DNA from: Thermoplasmata archaeon
GTDB taxonomy: Archaea > Thermoplasmatota > Thermoplasmata > Thermoplasmatales > Thermoplasmataceae
Direction of reading: 5' to 3'
NCBI GenBank assembly: GCA_021797025.1
Contig: JAKAAK010000032.1
Coordinates: forward strand, 1-17,521
DNA: 17,521 bases
Under the pieces are notes generated by a model. That model did not search any database, was not told the origin of the DNA, and was given only the letters and a program-made list of their open reading frames with translations. Made by a program: the position numbers and the translations under genes. Shown piece after piece: positions 6,576 through 14,426 of this stretch. Position 1 is the first letter of the stretch. The number at the start of each line of letters is the position of its first letter.

Positions 6576-7453
6576 AAATCTGTTTACTGGAATATTCGGG
6601 TAAATATATTTACTGTGTTTACAGCAACGGGAAATATTTCAGCATAGCCTCGCTGCTGGAAATCAGTGAGGCGGAATTAGAAAAAAATTTTTACAGTATG
6701 TATAATCATATCACAAATATGAATCTGGATGAAAATGCGGAAATTAAACCTGAAATTATAAAATACGGTGTACCCATCCCTGGGATGCGATCGGTTCGCG
6801 ACTTTTATTCATTCGAGGATCATGTAAAGAATGCAAGAAAAAACAAGGGGCTGGATATGATTCCGGAATGGTACAAATTCCCGGTCTTTTACTTTTCATG
6901 CACACCTAATATATACCCCTCCGGGCAGGATATTAAATATCCAGATAAGAGCAGGGCTTTTGACTATGAAATGGAGGTTGCAGCTGTTATAGGAGATAGA
7001 ATTCAGGATTGCCACAGTAATTGCATGGATTCAATTTTCGGATTCATAATTATGAATGACTGGAGCCTGCGGGATATACAGAAACAGGAAATGAAGGTCA
7101 TGCTTGGACCGGCCAAGGGCAAGGACTATGCCACATCCTTCGGGCCATTCCTTGTTACACGGGATGAAATCCTTCGTGATTATGAGAATGGGAAGATCAA
7201 CATTGAAATGAAAGGTTATGTGAACGGGAAACTTTATTCCCAAAACAATTTAAAAAATATATATTTTAGTTTTGATTCTATGCTGGAAAGGGCTTCTGAA
7301 TCTGTTCCGTTGCTTCCGGGTGATGTAATAGGAAGCGGCACATTCGGAACAGGGTGCCTGCTTGAACTGGGAAAGTATCCCTGGCTGAAGCCCGGGGATG
7401 AGGTCAAATTTGAATCCCCACAGCTGGGGACACTTATAAACAGGGTGGTGTGA
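6572..7453 (+). CDS. fahA: Fumarylacetoacetate hydrolase
   Basis: This hydrolase cleaves fumarylacetoacetate to fumarate and acetoacetate, the last step of the pathway. At 293 residues it lacks the large N-terminal domain of eukaryotic FAH (about 420 residues) but keeps the catalytic barrel. Metal ligands are D77, E133, E135 and D163; the catalytic His is H84, exactly seven residues after D77 as in mouse FAH (D126/H133). NDWSLRDIQ (162-170) supplies the substrate-binding Arg and Gln, and GPAKGKDYATSFGPFLV is the flap following it, typical of genuine FAH more than of the broad FAH-domain superfamily. The start overlaps the dioxygenase stop and has GAGG seven bases upstream. The homogentisate dioxygenase gene begins immediately after its stop. 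Confidence 0.93.
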   Translation: MKICLLEYSGKYIYCVYSNGKYFSIASLLEISEAELEKNFYSMYNHITNMNLDENAEIKPEIIKYGVPIPGMRSVRDFYSFEDHVKNARKNKGLDMIPEWYKFPVFYFSCTPNIYPSGQDIKYPDKSRAFDYEMEVAAVIGDRIQDCHSNCMDSIFGFIIMNDWSLRDIQKQEMKVMLGPAKGKDYATSFGPFLVTRDEILRDYENGKINIEMKGYVNGKLYSQNNLKNIYFSFDSMLERASESVPLLPGDVIGSGTFGTGCLLELGKYPWLKPGDEVKFESPQLGTLINRVV

Positions 7454-8602
7454 ATGGTATATTATGTAAAGATGGGAAGGGTACCTGAACAGAGGCATAC
7501 ATATGATGATAAAAATCATATACAGAAGGAGGAACTTTTCGGACTGAATGCGTTTGACGGCCGGTATTCATTACTTTACCATAAGTTTGATCCTGCTGAA
7601 ATCGAGAGTTCATCAGTAGAATATGAAGAAAAATTAACACCGGTAAATTTGATGGAACACAGGCATCTGCGTACCAGCGAGCTAGGAAAACTGGATAATT
7701 TTTACACAGGAAGGCAGGTTCTTTTCTTCAACGATTCTACCAGTACGGGAATCATAGACACCGACGCAAATACTGATGAGTATTTTAGAGACGCACTTTG
7801 CGATGAGGTTTTCTTCGTGCATTCAGGTTCCGGAGCAATTCAATCACCATTCGGAATACTCAAATTCAGGGCAGGGGACTTTATATACATACCTAAAGGA
7901 ACTACATACAGAACTACCATGGATGAAAGGTCATTTTTCTTTTTTACCATATCTACCGACCATATGGAAATTCCCCGGAACTACATCAATAAATACGGGC
8001 AGTTGAAAGAGGGAATGCCATACTATTCCCGGGATATACGGATACCGGAATTCATTGATCCTGAAAATAACACAGGGGAATATCATGTGAGGGTTGACTA
8101 TGGACGTTACTACCTGAATACAGTAAGGCATTTCCCTGTATTTGATCTGGAGGGCTACGATGGTTATCTTTATCCCTTTTCCATTAACATAGATAAATTT
8201 GCACCAATAGTAGGTAAATTGCATATGCCCCCACCGGTACATACTGTATTTGAATCAAAGGATTTCATGATCGGGGCATTCCTTCCGAGACTCTTCGATT
8301 TCCACGAAAGGGCAATACCCATACCGTACTATCATAACAATATAGATTCTGATGAACTCATATTTTATTCATCAGGAAATTTCATGAGCAGAAAAGGCAT
8401 AGGTGAAAAATCCATTACGATGCATGTTCATGGAATGATCCATGGTCCACAGCCCGGAGTTGTGGAAAAAAGTATAGGATCGGAAAGAACGGATGAAGTG
8501 GCAATCATGGTAGAATCATATAAATGGCTTCTACCCACGGAAAAGGCTGAATCCATAAAGGATAAAAATTATCAGTACTCATGGAAATCTGAAAAATATT
8601 AA
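7454..8602 (+). CDS. hmgA: Homogentisate 1,2-dioxygenase
   Basis: This Fe(II) ring-cleavage enzyme opens homogentisate with O2 to maleylacetoacetate. The 382 residues (somewhat shorter than the about 430-440 of eukaryotic and proteobacterial enzymes) form a bicupin. The N-terminal cupin shows DEVFFVHSGSG and FRAGDFIYIPKGTTY (117-152). LHMPPPVHTVFES (256-268) carries H263, equivalent to the catalytic base His292 of the human enzyme. Iron ligands are H294 (PYYHNN), E301 (DSDELIFY) and H330 (MIHGPQPG). The His-to-Glu spacing is seven, one more than in the human protein, the form I associate with shorter prokaryotic homologues. It starts at the base after the preceding stop, with a GGTGG upstream in the end of the fumarylacetoacetase gene. 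It is the last gene of the operon and runs convergently into the next gene. Confidence 0.95.
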   Translation: MVYYVKMGRVPEQRHTYDDKNHIQKEELFGLNAFDGRYSLLYHKFDPAEIESSSVEYEEKLTPVNLMEHRHLRTSELGKLDNFYTGRQVLFFNDSTSTGIIDTDANTDEYFRDALCDEVFFVHSGSGAIQSPFGILKFRAGDFIYIPKGTTYRTTMDERSFFFFTISTDHMEIPRNYINKYGQLKEGMPYYSRDIRIPEFIDPENNTGEYHVRVDYGRYYLNTVRHFPVFDLEGYDGYLYPFSINIDKFAPIVGKLHMPPPVHTVFESKDFMIGAFLPRLFDFHERAIPIPYYHNNIDSDELIFYSSGNFMSRKGIGEKSITMHVHGMIHGPQPGVVEKSIGSERTDEVAIMVESYKWLLPTEKAESIKDKNYQYSWKSEKY

Positions 8603-8625
8603 CTATACGAATTTTGAAAATTTAT
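8603..8625. terminator. T-rich convergent junction
   Basis: Only 23 bases separate the converging stop codons. The gap continues into TTTATTTATTTTTTAT, a plausible T-tract terminator for the dioxygenase operon that would lie partly within the end of the opposing gene. Confidence 0.35.
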
Positions 8626-9297
8626 TTATTTTTTATCAGAAAGACCGAGCCAGAAGTTCTTTTCCAGTTCCAGTATTCCCCTTGCACTGTTTATGAATTG
8701 ATCTTTCTGGTCATTGCTATGAACTCCTATAACGTTTTCCATGGCATCTTCATGTGTTGATTCTATCTCCCTGTGGAAGGTAAAATAGAGCATATCCATA
8801 TCCCTGTATTTTCTTTCCTTCATTATCCTCAATCCAGGAAGCAGCTTATCCCACATGGGTATAGCCATATTTTCGAGCGCAAATTCTGCACCAAGTGCCT
8901 TTGCATGATCCGATGAAAAGTAGTCGCGCATTCCGTCAAGCCATGCCTTGGTCGTTGTAAGCTGTTTCCTTTTTACCAGGTCTTCTGGTTTGAGCCCTAT
9001 GGACCTCAAATATCTGCGATACAGGAGCTCATGCCTCTTTCCAGGGTCTTCGCTACCCAGCTCAGATACTAGTATTCCCGTAAGCTCATAGGCATCATTT
9101 TCGTTCTCCGTGCTGACAAGCAATTTGGCCAGGATTTCAGGCCACTCCCGTGTAAAATGGTAGAATTCAATTGAAAACCGGATGAACTCATCATCTGAAA
9201 TCTCTCCCCTGGCAAATCTGTTTATGAAGTCATTGTCAGTAGCTTCATGTCCTTTCACAACCTTCTTTATTTCTCCATAAAAATCTGATTGCTGCAT
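8626..9297 (-). CDS. Heme-oxygenase-like dimetal oxidase (HDO/TenA-PqqC-like fold)
   Basis: This 223-residue, almost all-helical protein belongs to the TenA/PqqC/CADD-like superfamily, whose dimetal members perform O2-dependent oxidations. The metal-binding set appears complete: E79 or E83 with H89 (SELGSEDPGKRH), E142 (ALENMAIP), then H175, E179 and H182 in FHREIESTH. The order and spacing of the last four parallel Chlamydia CADD, which makes p-aminobenzoate from one of its own tyrosines. In an alignment made from memory, CADD's sacrificial Tyr27 and its Lys152 are not conserved here, so that activity is not supported. A thiamine-salvage TenA role is unlikely because the signature is of the dimetal type. 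A TATA element 25 bases upstream indicates an independent leaderless transcript. It converges on the homogentisate operon with 23 bases between. Product and substrate are unknown. Confidence 0.8.
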   Translation of the reverse strand: MQQSDFYGEIKKVVKGHEATDNDFINRFARGEISDDEFIRFSIEFYHFTREWPEILAKLLVSTENENDAYELTGILVSELGSEDPGKRHELLYRRYLRSIGLKPEDLVKRKQLTTTKAWLDGMRDYFSSDHAKALGAEFALENMAIPMWDKLLPGLRIMKERKYRDMDMLYFTFHREIESTHEDAMENVIGVHSNDQKDQFINSARGILELEKNFWLGLSDKK

Positions 9298-9316
9298 ACA
9301 TTATAATAGAATTAAC

Positions 9317-9328
9317 CATATTTAATCT
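9317..9328 (-). promoter_or_regulatory. TATA element for the HDO-family gene
   Basis: On the minus strand AGATTAAATATG is centred about 25 bases before the ATG at 9297, consistent with a leaderless transcript. The remainder of the gap to 9529 shows no gene. Confidence 0.5.
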
Positions 9329-9529
9329 TTTTGAAATTCACATAAGCACACGATAATTTTAGATGAATTACCTGTTATATTGCATAGTAAACTATTTTAG
9401 ATTTATATTGAAATTTTCCAGATATTTTATGGCGAAATTATACCTATTATCTAGGGTCCTTTCCATATGTTATTTTCTGAATTCCATACTGTTTCCTCTT
9501 TTACTACAAAAATAATATTGAACTTTATT

Positions 9530-10486
9530 TCAGGACATCTCGTATATTTTCAATACAGCCTTCAGGTCTCTCAGGGCCATTTCTGGAGTAAACGGAACAG
9601 GGGTATCATTTTCCACGCTTTTTGCAAATTCCCCTATTTCTCTTTCATATACATCGTATTTTTTTATGTTGAGTTTCTTGCCATTCAGAACCAGATCACC
9701 GTACACAGTCCTGTTCTTTGTGCCAATTCCCCAGTCTGTTCTGGACACTGGATCTTCGTATAAAGAACCTGTATCACCTATCACCTCGAATGCCGGAAGT
9801 TCAGGTGGCTCCCTGTATGACCAGGTATACAGGAAAAGTCCAGTACTGCCATTTTTGAATTTGAACATTGCTGTTGTTGTGTCTTCTCCCTGAAGGGCAG
9901 ACCCTCCGTGCCTGCTGACTCCATCTATGCTATCATAATCACCACCTAAGTTCAGAAGTGTATCAACGAAATGGATTCCACCATCTATAAGCGAACCGCC
10001 GCCCATATCCACACTGTTTGTTCTCCAGCCTTTATGGGTATAATACCTCTGATCTCTGACTACAATAGCCACTGGTTTTCCTATAGTGCCATTTTTGATT
10101 ATTTTTACAGCTTCCCTGACTGATGGATCAAAATAATACTGATCTGTGACCATGAATTTTACGTTGAATTTTCTGGATGCTGTTATCATGTCCTCTGCGT
10201 CCTTTATAGATGTTGCTATGGGCTTTTCAATAAGGACATTACTGCCTACTTCCATTGCCTTCATTGCCATTTCCCTGTGCAGATAATGAGGTACAATGAG
10301 GTCAACAATATCGAATCGATCATTCAAAGCCTCGTCATAGTTGCCGTACACTCTATCTATTTTGAATTTTTCCCTGGATTTTGCCACTACATCGGGCTTT
10401 CTTTCCACTATGCTAATATCCATGTTCTTTATAGCTGATAGATGCATTTGCCCAAAGTTATTTACTCCCACAACAAGAATTTTCAT
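9530..10486 (-). CDS. Gfo/Idh/MocA family NAD(P)-dependent oxidoreductase
   Basis: This 318-residue enzyme has the two-domain layout of sugar and inositol dehydrogenases. The N-terminal Rossmann domain (1 to about 118) begins MKILVVGVNNFG, in which the second glycine of the usual G-x-G-x-x-G is Asn9. The family's EKP motif with its catalytic lysine is E87-K88-P89. The C-terminal domain carries GGGSLIDGGIHFVD, giving the D-x-G-x-H-x-x-D active-site pattern at D168, H172 and D175. Members oxidise or reduce sugars, cyclitols or related polyols; biliverdin reductases and others also exist, so substrate cannot be assigned. It is preceded by its own TATA-like sequence and lies 111 bases downstream of the aldo/keto reductase on the same strand. 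The pairing could indicate sugar metabolism but is not proof. Confidence 0.88.
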   Translation of the reverse strand: MKILVVGVNNFGQMHLSAIKNMDISIVERKPDVVAKSREKFKIDRVYGNYDEALNDRFDIVDLIVPHYLHREMAMKAMEVGSNVLIEKPIATSIKDAEDMITASRKFNVKFMVTDQYYFDPSVREAVKIIKNGTIGKPVAIVVRDQRYYTHKGWRTNSVDMGGGSLIDGGIHFVDTLLNLGGDYDSIDGVSRHGGSALQGEDTTTAMFKFKNGSTGLFLYTWSYREPPELPAFEVIGDTGSLYEDPVSRTDWGIGTKNRTVYGDLVLNGKKLNIKKYDVYEREIGEFAKSVENDTPVPFTPEMALRDLKAVLKIYEMS

Positions 10487-10597
10487 CTATAATTAAAGTC
10501 TCTATATTAGTTATGTTTTTCTATTGAAATAAAATCATTCGGGATAGTAATGCCTTTTTATACATATATTAAATTAAATTCACCTTGAACTTTGCCT

Positions 10598-11428
10598 TTA
10601 AGCTATTGGAGCCACATAGAATTTTGATTCTATCTCATCCATTTTCTTCATATCCTCGGTTGTTATTTTTATATCCGCACTGGCTATATCTTCTTTCATA
10701 TGATCCTTGTTGCTTGCCTTTGGAATGGGAAAAACATCATCCCTGTTAATTAGCCATGCAAGAGCCATCTGAGAAGGAGTAGCATCGTATGGAATTGCCA
10801 TCTTTGCAAGTTGATCAACCAGTTTCGACTGAGATAGTATTTTTCCATGAGATAGAGGACTATAGGCAATCATAGCAATTTTATTATTCTTGCAGAAAGT
10901 ATACAATCCAGAACGTTCGATGTCCCTTGTTACTATATTATATTCTATCTGATTTGACACAATTTCATACTTCTTCATACTCTCCATGGCCATCTTTGTC
11001 TGTTCCAGTGTGAAATTGCTAATTCCAATATGGTGTATTTTGCCCTGATCCATTAGTTCTTCCATGGCCTTCATGGTCTCTGATATGGGGACGGACTTAC
11101 TGGGCCAGTGAAGCTGATACAAATCTATATACTCGGTTTGAAGTTTATTTAGGCTGTCATTGCATGCCTTTATAACTGAATCATGTTGAAAATGATCCGG
11201 CCATACCTTTGTTGCTATGAAGAGATCTGACCTACTATAGCTCCTAATTGCCCTCGCTACAACCGGCTCAGTTCCATACATTTCTGCCGTGTCAATAAAG
11301 TTAATTCCATTCTCTATAGCGTATTTTATAGATTCAACGTTTTTGTCTATATCACTACCAATATCCCAAGTACCTATACCCATTGCTGATATCTTTTTGC
11401 CTGTACGACCGAATTCCTTAAAATTCAT
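10598..11428 (-). CDS. Aldo/keto reductase
   Basis: This 276-residue single-domain TIM-barrel NADPH-dependent reductase would interconvert aldehydes or ketones and alcohols. The full catalytic tetrad is present: D46 (NFIDTAEMYG), Y51, K74 (IATKVW) and H107 (LYQLHWP). GISNF appears after the sixth strand region, SNQIEYN and AYSPLSHG follow in family order, and the NADP phosphate-binding loop is IPKASNKDHMKE near the C-terminus. The length is typical of prokaryotic diketogluconate-reductase-like members. The start follows family practice (MNFKEFGRTGKKIS). It is divergent from the hemerythrin-like gene over 187 bases. The physiological substrate is not determinable from sequence. Confidence 0.92.
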   Translation of the reverse strand: MNFKEFGRTGKKISAMGIGTWDIGSDIDKNVESIKYAIENGINFIDTAEMYGTEPVVARAIRSYSRSDLFIATKVWPDHFQHDSVIKACNDSLNKLQTEYIDLYQLHWPSKSVPISETMKAMEELMDQGKIHHIGISNFTLEQTKMAMESMKKYEIVSNQIEYNIVTRDIERSGLYTFCKNNKIAMIAYSPLSHGKILSQSKLVDQLAKMAIPYDATPSQMALAWLINRDDVFPIPKASNKDHMKEDIASADIKITTEDMKKMDEIESKFYVAPIA

Positions 11429-11604
11429 TATAAATCATCTTTGCCCGTACTAAATCTTTTATCATGCGAATAAAACTACATAAGAATAATATTTAAGAAT
11501 TATTACCGCGGGGATACTCTATTTAGATATAATGAAATTGTTTCAATCCTGGATTTCCACTTGAATTCCCATTATAAGTCATGTATTATTGGCTGTTTGA
11601 TACC

Positions 11605-11614
11605 TTTAATATAG
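11605..11614 (+). promoter_or_regulatory. TATA element near the hemerythrin-like gene start
   Basis: TTTAATATAG is centred about 25 bases before the ATG at 11634 (Met7 of the longer reading), which would make that the leaderless start. For the ATG at 11616 a weaker TATTATT around 11584-11590 would be needed. Confidence 0.45.
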
Positions 11615-11615
11615 A

Positions 11616-12110
11616 ATGGAAACATTTTATCCCATGGACGCCGTTGAGTTATTGATGATAGATCATTCTGCCATACGAATCAGGGCTGAAAAAAATGAAT
11701 TTGTTGATATGATGGAATTCAGGACATTTCTCATGGATATACATGTAGCTATAGAGGAAAAAGTGGTATTTCCCGAATTGGTATCTCTAGGTGATAATGA
11801 AACGAAAAAAACAATAGACAGTTTGATTGCCGATCATAAACTCCTGGATAAGTTATACAGCAATCTCATAAAATGGAAAACTGGAGAAAATCCATTGTAT
11901 GAACAGAGGATCCCCCTATTTTATCAAACACTTACCTTCCACAACTCTCAGGAGGAAAAAGTGGTATTCCCACTCTGGAAAAACCTTGAAATGGAAAGGG
12001 CAAAGGCTGATAAAAAATCTGCTCTAGAAATAATAGAATCTTCCGGCCTGAATGCATATATGAAAGAGACAGGAATATCTAATGAGATGATAAAGTATAT
12101 AGAGCAATGA
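11616..12110 (+). CDS. Hemerythrin-like HHE-domain protein
   Basis: This is a 164-residue four-helix protein expected to bind a carboxylate-bridged di-iron centre and to interact with O2, NO or iron. Two halves repeat the HHE pattern: DH at 16-17 and H43 with E47-E48 (HVAIEEKVVFP), then DH at 73-74 and H109 with E113-E114 (HNSQEEKVVFP). EEKVVFP occurs identically in both halves, a clear sign of internal duplication. Known relatives act in iron-sulfur repair, oxygen sensing or storage. The start is uncertain: the strongest TATA element predicts a leaderless start at 11634, shortening the protein by six residues without touching the domain. The metallo-hydrolase follows after 117 bases with its own AT-rich upstream region. 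No partner gene reveals the role. Confidence 0.85.
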   Translation: METFYPMDAVELLMIDHSAIRIRAEKNEFVDMMEFRTFLMDIHVAIEEKVVFPELVSLGDNETKKTIDSLIADHKLLDKLYSNLIKWKTGENPLYEQRIPLFYQTLTFHNSQEEKVVFPLWKNLEMERAKADKKSALEIIESSGLNAYMKETGISNEMIKYIEQ

Positions 12111-12218
12111 TTATATTTCAAAATTATCTATTATCTTTTATTTATATATAGTATATAGTTATATATTAAGTATATTGGAAATGGTTAATTATAGTAGAGT
12201 AATTTTTCAACACGAAAT

Positions 12219-12223
12219 GGTGA
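12219..12223 (+). promoter_or_regulatory. Shine-Dalgarno site for the metallo-hydrolase
   Basis: GGTGA lies four bases before the ATG at 12228 and supports that start on a leadered transcript. Upstream, 12139-12175 is a run of TATATA-type sequence offering several possible TATA elements. Confidence 0.5.
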
Positions 12224-12227
12224 AAAA

Positions 12228-12986
12228 ATGGAAATAAAATTTATGGGCAACTGGTCCTCACATATAGAGGCCGGCAGAAGAAATGTATCAATGATCATTG
12301 ACAAGCAGATTTTGCTTGATTGCGGTCCTCATACTATTGAATCCATGCTTGAGTCCGGAATAGACCCCGGAAAACTTGACAAGATTCTGATAAGCCATAT
12401 GCATCTGGATCACTTCGGTGGACTTGCTGAAATCCTGTGGTACAGGGGTTCCAGGAATATTAAGGAAGAACTCATAATTATGGGGCCACCCGGGATTAAA
12501 AAGAACACTGAACGTATACTTCAGTTATATAACACACCGGATAATGAAAAGTTCAGGGTAACGGCAAACTATGTGGAAATCAATGATGGCAGGGAGGTTT
12601 ACGAACTAAAGGCAAGATTCATTGAAAAGAGTGAACATGATTATATTGAAACTTTTCATGGAAATCATGCTATTCCGGATAATATGTACAGGATAGAGTA
12701 TCAGAATCATATTATTGCCTATACAGGGGATACTGCATATAATGACAATATCGCCAGGGTCGGGGAGGATGCAGACCTATTCTTCCACGAGATGACATAC
12801 CCCGATGAGGATTATAAAACCGCTGAATTCTGGAAACATTCCACATATTCTTCAGCCATGAAAGGATTCCATGAAAGCCATGCAAAGAAGCTGGTACCGA
12901 TTCATCTAACCAATGAAACTCTTGGAATTCTGGAGGCCCACAGGGAAGGCGATATAATAATGCCATTTCAGGATATAGTATTATAA
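12228..12986 (+). CDS. Metallo-beta-lactamase-fold hydrolase, RNase Z-like subgroup
   Basis: This 252-residue cytoplasmic enzyme has the alpha-beta/beta-alpha fold with a dinuclear zinc site. The HxHxDH motif is SHMHLDHFGG (H57, H59, D61, H62). The remaining ligands are the His of GNHAIPDN (about 145), the Asp of AYTGDT (about 166) and the His of VPIHLT near residue 226. The NHAIPDN block followed by YTGDT is the arrangement seen in RNase Z and its relatives rather than in glyoxalase II or lactamases, but the protein is shorter than genuine tRNase Z and no exosite arm is evident, so tRNA processing is not claimed. It converges on the ATPase gene, with 28 bases between stops. Confidence 0.85.
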   Translation: MEIKFMGNWSSHIEAGRRNVSMIIDKQILLDCGPHTIESMLESGIDPGKLDKILISHMHLDHFGGLAEILWYRGSRNIKEELIIMGPPGIKKNTERILQLYNTPDNEKFRVTANYVEINDGREVYELKARFIEKSEHDYIETFHGNHAIPDNMYRIEYQNHIIAYTGDTAYNDNIARVGEDADLFFHEMTYPDEDYKTAEFWKHSTYSSAMKGFHESHAKKLVPIHLTNETLGILEAHREGDIIMPFQDIVL

Positions 12987-13018
12987 TTATATTTTTACCT
13001 AATTTTATTATTTTTTAT
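12987..13018. terminator. T-rich convergent junction
   Basis: The region between the converging stop codons contains ATATTTTTACC and ATTATTTTTTATTT. These T tracts are plausible terminators for the metallo-hydrolase transcript. Confidence 0.35.
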
Positions 13019-14394
13019 TTATCTATTCTTGAAGTCAATTTATCTAATTCCTGGAAATCAAGGTTAATTGCTTCTTTACTTCTGGTTTTATATGATTTTG
13101 CAACTATCATATAATATTCCCTGCTTCTTCTGAAATCTACCGATAAGGATTTATATTTTAAATCATGATAAATCTGTAGGCCATCTACATTATCTGAAAA
13201 TTTGCATTCAATAAAGCAAATGTCTCCAGTATCCTCGTTCATGGCTATTGCATCTATTTCAACTTCCTTCTTCCAGAACCTTTTGACGTTTGTGGGCATA
13301 AATGGTAATTCAACAATACCTCTTTTTATCATCTCAATAACTATCTTTTCAAATGCATGCCCGTAATAAATATTCAGATCAGTCCTGATTAAAGCCATTA
13401 CTTTATCAGTCTGGTCAATCTCCAGCATGGATAAATTGGGATACACGAACCTGTAATAAAAAGTCATGAAATAATCCTTTATTTCGTAAATTCCCCGGCG
13501 TTTCTGATTTAAAGGCATTATATAATCAATTAGTTTAACAGAAATAAGTGTTTCAAGATACTTTGATATATTTCCTTTATCCAGATGTGTAGCATTTTCC
13601 AGTTTTCCATATGTATTATATCCAATGGAGATATATCTCAGAATAAGTTCATAAACACGTGGTTCCCTGAACTCTTCCTTGAGGAGTATTTTTGATTCTT
13701 CGTATAGGATTTCACCTTTTGTCATTATTTTATTTATTATGTTTTCCTCAACTGTCAAGTTCTTATCTGCAAGAGAGAGATAAAAGGGGATGCCTCCAAA
13801 AATTGAATATATCTTAATTAGGTCTTCAAAATTAATATTATAAAAGTATCTGGCTTCTCTGATACCGAAGGTTGAAAGTTCAAGACTGCCCGTTCTCCTC
13901 CCGTATAAAGGCGATTTATAACTCAATAGTTCGTCCTCCATCATACTTATACTGGAACCGGATAATATAATATACAGGGATGATTTGTCCATTAATTCAT
14001 CATATATTTTCTGCATTACAGAAACAATGCCGGGAAACAGATCTATCAAATTTGGAAATTCATCCAGGACAATAATTATTTTTTCTGATTTTATCTCATT
14101 TATAAAATACTTAAATAGATTATAAAAATCAGTTTCCAGATCTGCGAAATACGCTTTTCCTGTTACGGATGCGAATTGTAGTTTCAATTCGTTAATATTA
14201 TTAATAATACTATCCTGTGTACATAAATAATATATGTACCTTTTATTTTCAATAAATTTCTTGATTAATTCGGTTTTACCTATTCTCCGTCTACCATAAA
14301 TGATTACTAATTGCTTTTTATTTTCCATAAATTTGGTTTCAAGAATTTTTAATTCCTTAACTCTGTTAACAAATTGTTGTAACATAATTATCAT
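13015..14394 (-). CDS. Archaeal AAA/STAND-type ATPase with C-terminal DUF234 nuclease-like domain
   Basis: This 459-residue protein matches the archaeal ATPase plus DUF234 architecture. Walker A is GRRRIGKT (34-41), Walker B is IIIVLDEF with D111-E112, and LSGSS (144-148) is the sensor segment. A winged-helix region follows (about 250-293: YGKLENATHLDKGNISKYLETL). The C-terminal part carries a PD-(D/E)xK nuclease-like signature: E349, D381 in VEIDAIA, and E396-x-K398 in FIECKF. The family is expanded in archaeal genomes and generally uncharacterised; roles in defence, DNA transactions or signalling have been proposed. The ATG at 14394 suits the upstream TATA element, but Met4 (14385) is equally possible. 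The gene stands alone, convergent with the metallo-hydrolase and downstream of the MFS genes on the same strand. Confidence 0.9.
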   Translation of the reverse strand: MIIMLQQFVNRVKELKILETKFMENKKQLVIIYGRRRIGKTELIKKFIENKRYIYYLCTQDSIINNINELKLQFASVTGKAYFADLETDFYNLFKYFINEIKSEKIIIVLDEFPNLIDLFPGIVSVMQKIYDELMDKSSLYIILSGSSISMMEDELLSYKSPLYGRRTGSLELSTFGIREARYFYNINFEDLIKIYSIFGGIPFYLSLADKNLTVEENIINKIMTKGEILYEESKILLKEEFREPRVYELILRYISIGYNTYGKLENATHLDKGNISKYLETLISVKLIDYIMPLNQKRRGIYEIKDYFMTFYYRFVYPNLSMLEIDQTDKVMALIRTDLNIYYGHAFEKIVIEMIKRGIVELPFMPTNVKRFWKKEVEIDAIAMNEDTGDICFIECKFSDNVDGLQIYHDLKYKSLSVDFRRSREYYMIVAKSYKTRSKEAINLDFQELDKLTSRIDK

Positions 14395-14410
14395 AATTTG
14401 ATTACAACTA

Positions 14411-14426
14411 AATATTTAAAATATTT
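14411..14426 (-). promoter_or_regulatory. TATA element for the ATPase gene
   Basis: On the minus strand AAATATTTTAAATATT is centred about 25 bases before the ATG at 14394, giving a leaderless transcript. It is nearly palindromic. Confidence 0.45.

Noticed and set aside
8626..9297. Assignment as CADD-type p-aminobenzoate synthase or thiaminase TenA
   Set aside because: The metal ligands resemble CADD, but its self-sacrificed Tyr and Lys are not found at matching positions; TenA thiaminases do not need the six-ligand dimetal site seen here.
9467..9763. 98-codon plus-strand open frame
   Set aside because: It mostly overlaps the 3' end of the Gfo/Idh/MocA gene in antisense; composition is Phe/Ser-rich and no family is recognised.
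11463..11476. Third copy of the TATGCGA element in the aldo/keto reductase-hemerythrin gap
   Set aside because: CATGCGAATAAAAC agrees with the other two at only about 8 of 14 bases and lacks the second half-site.
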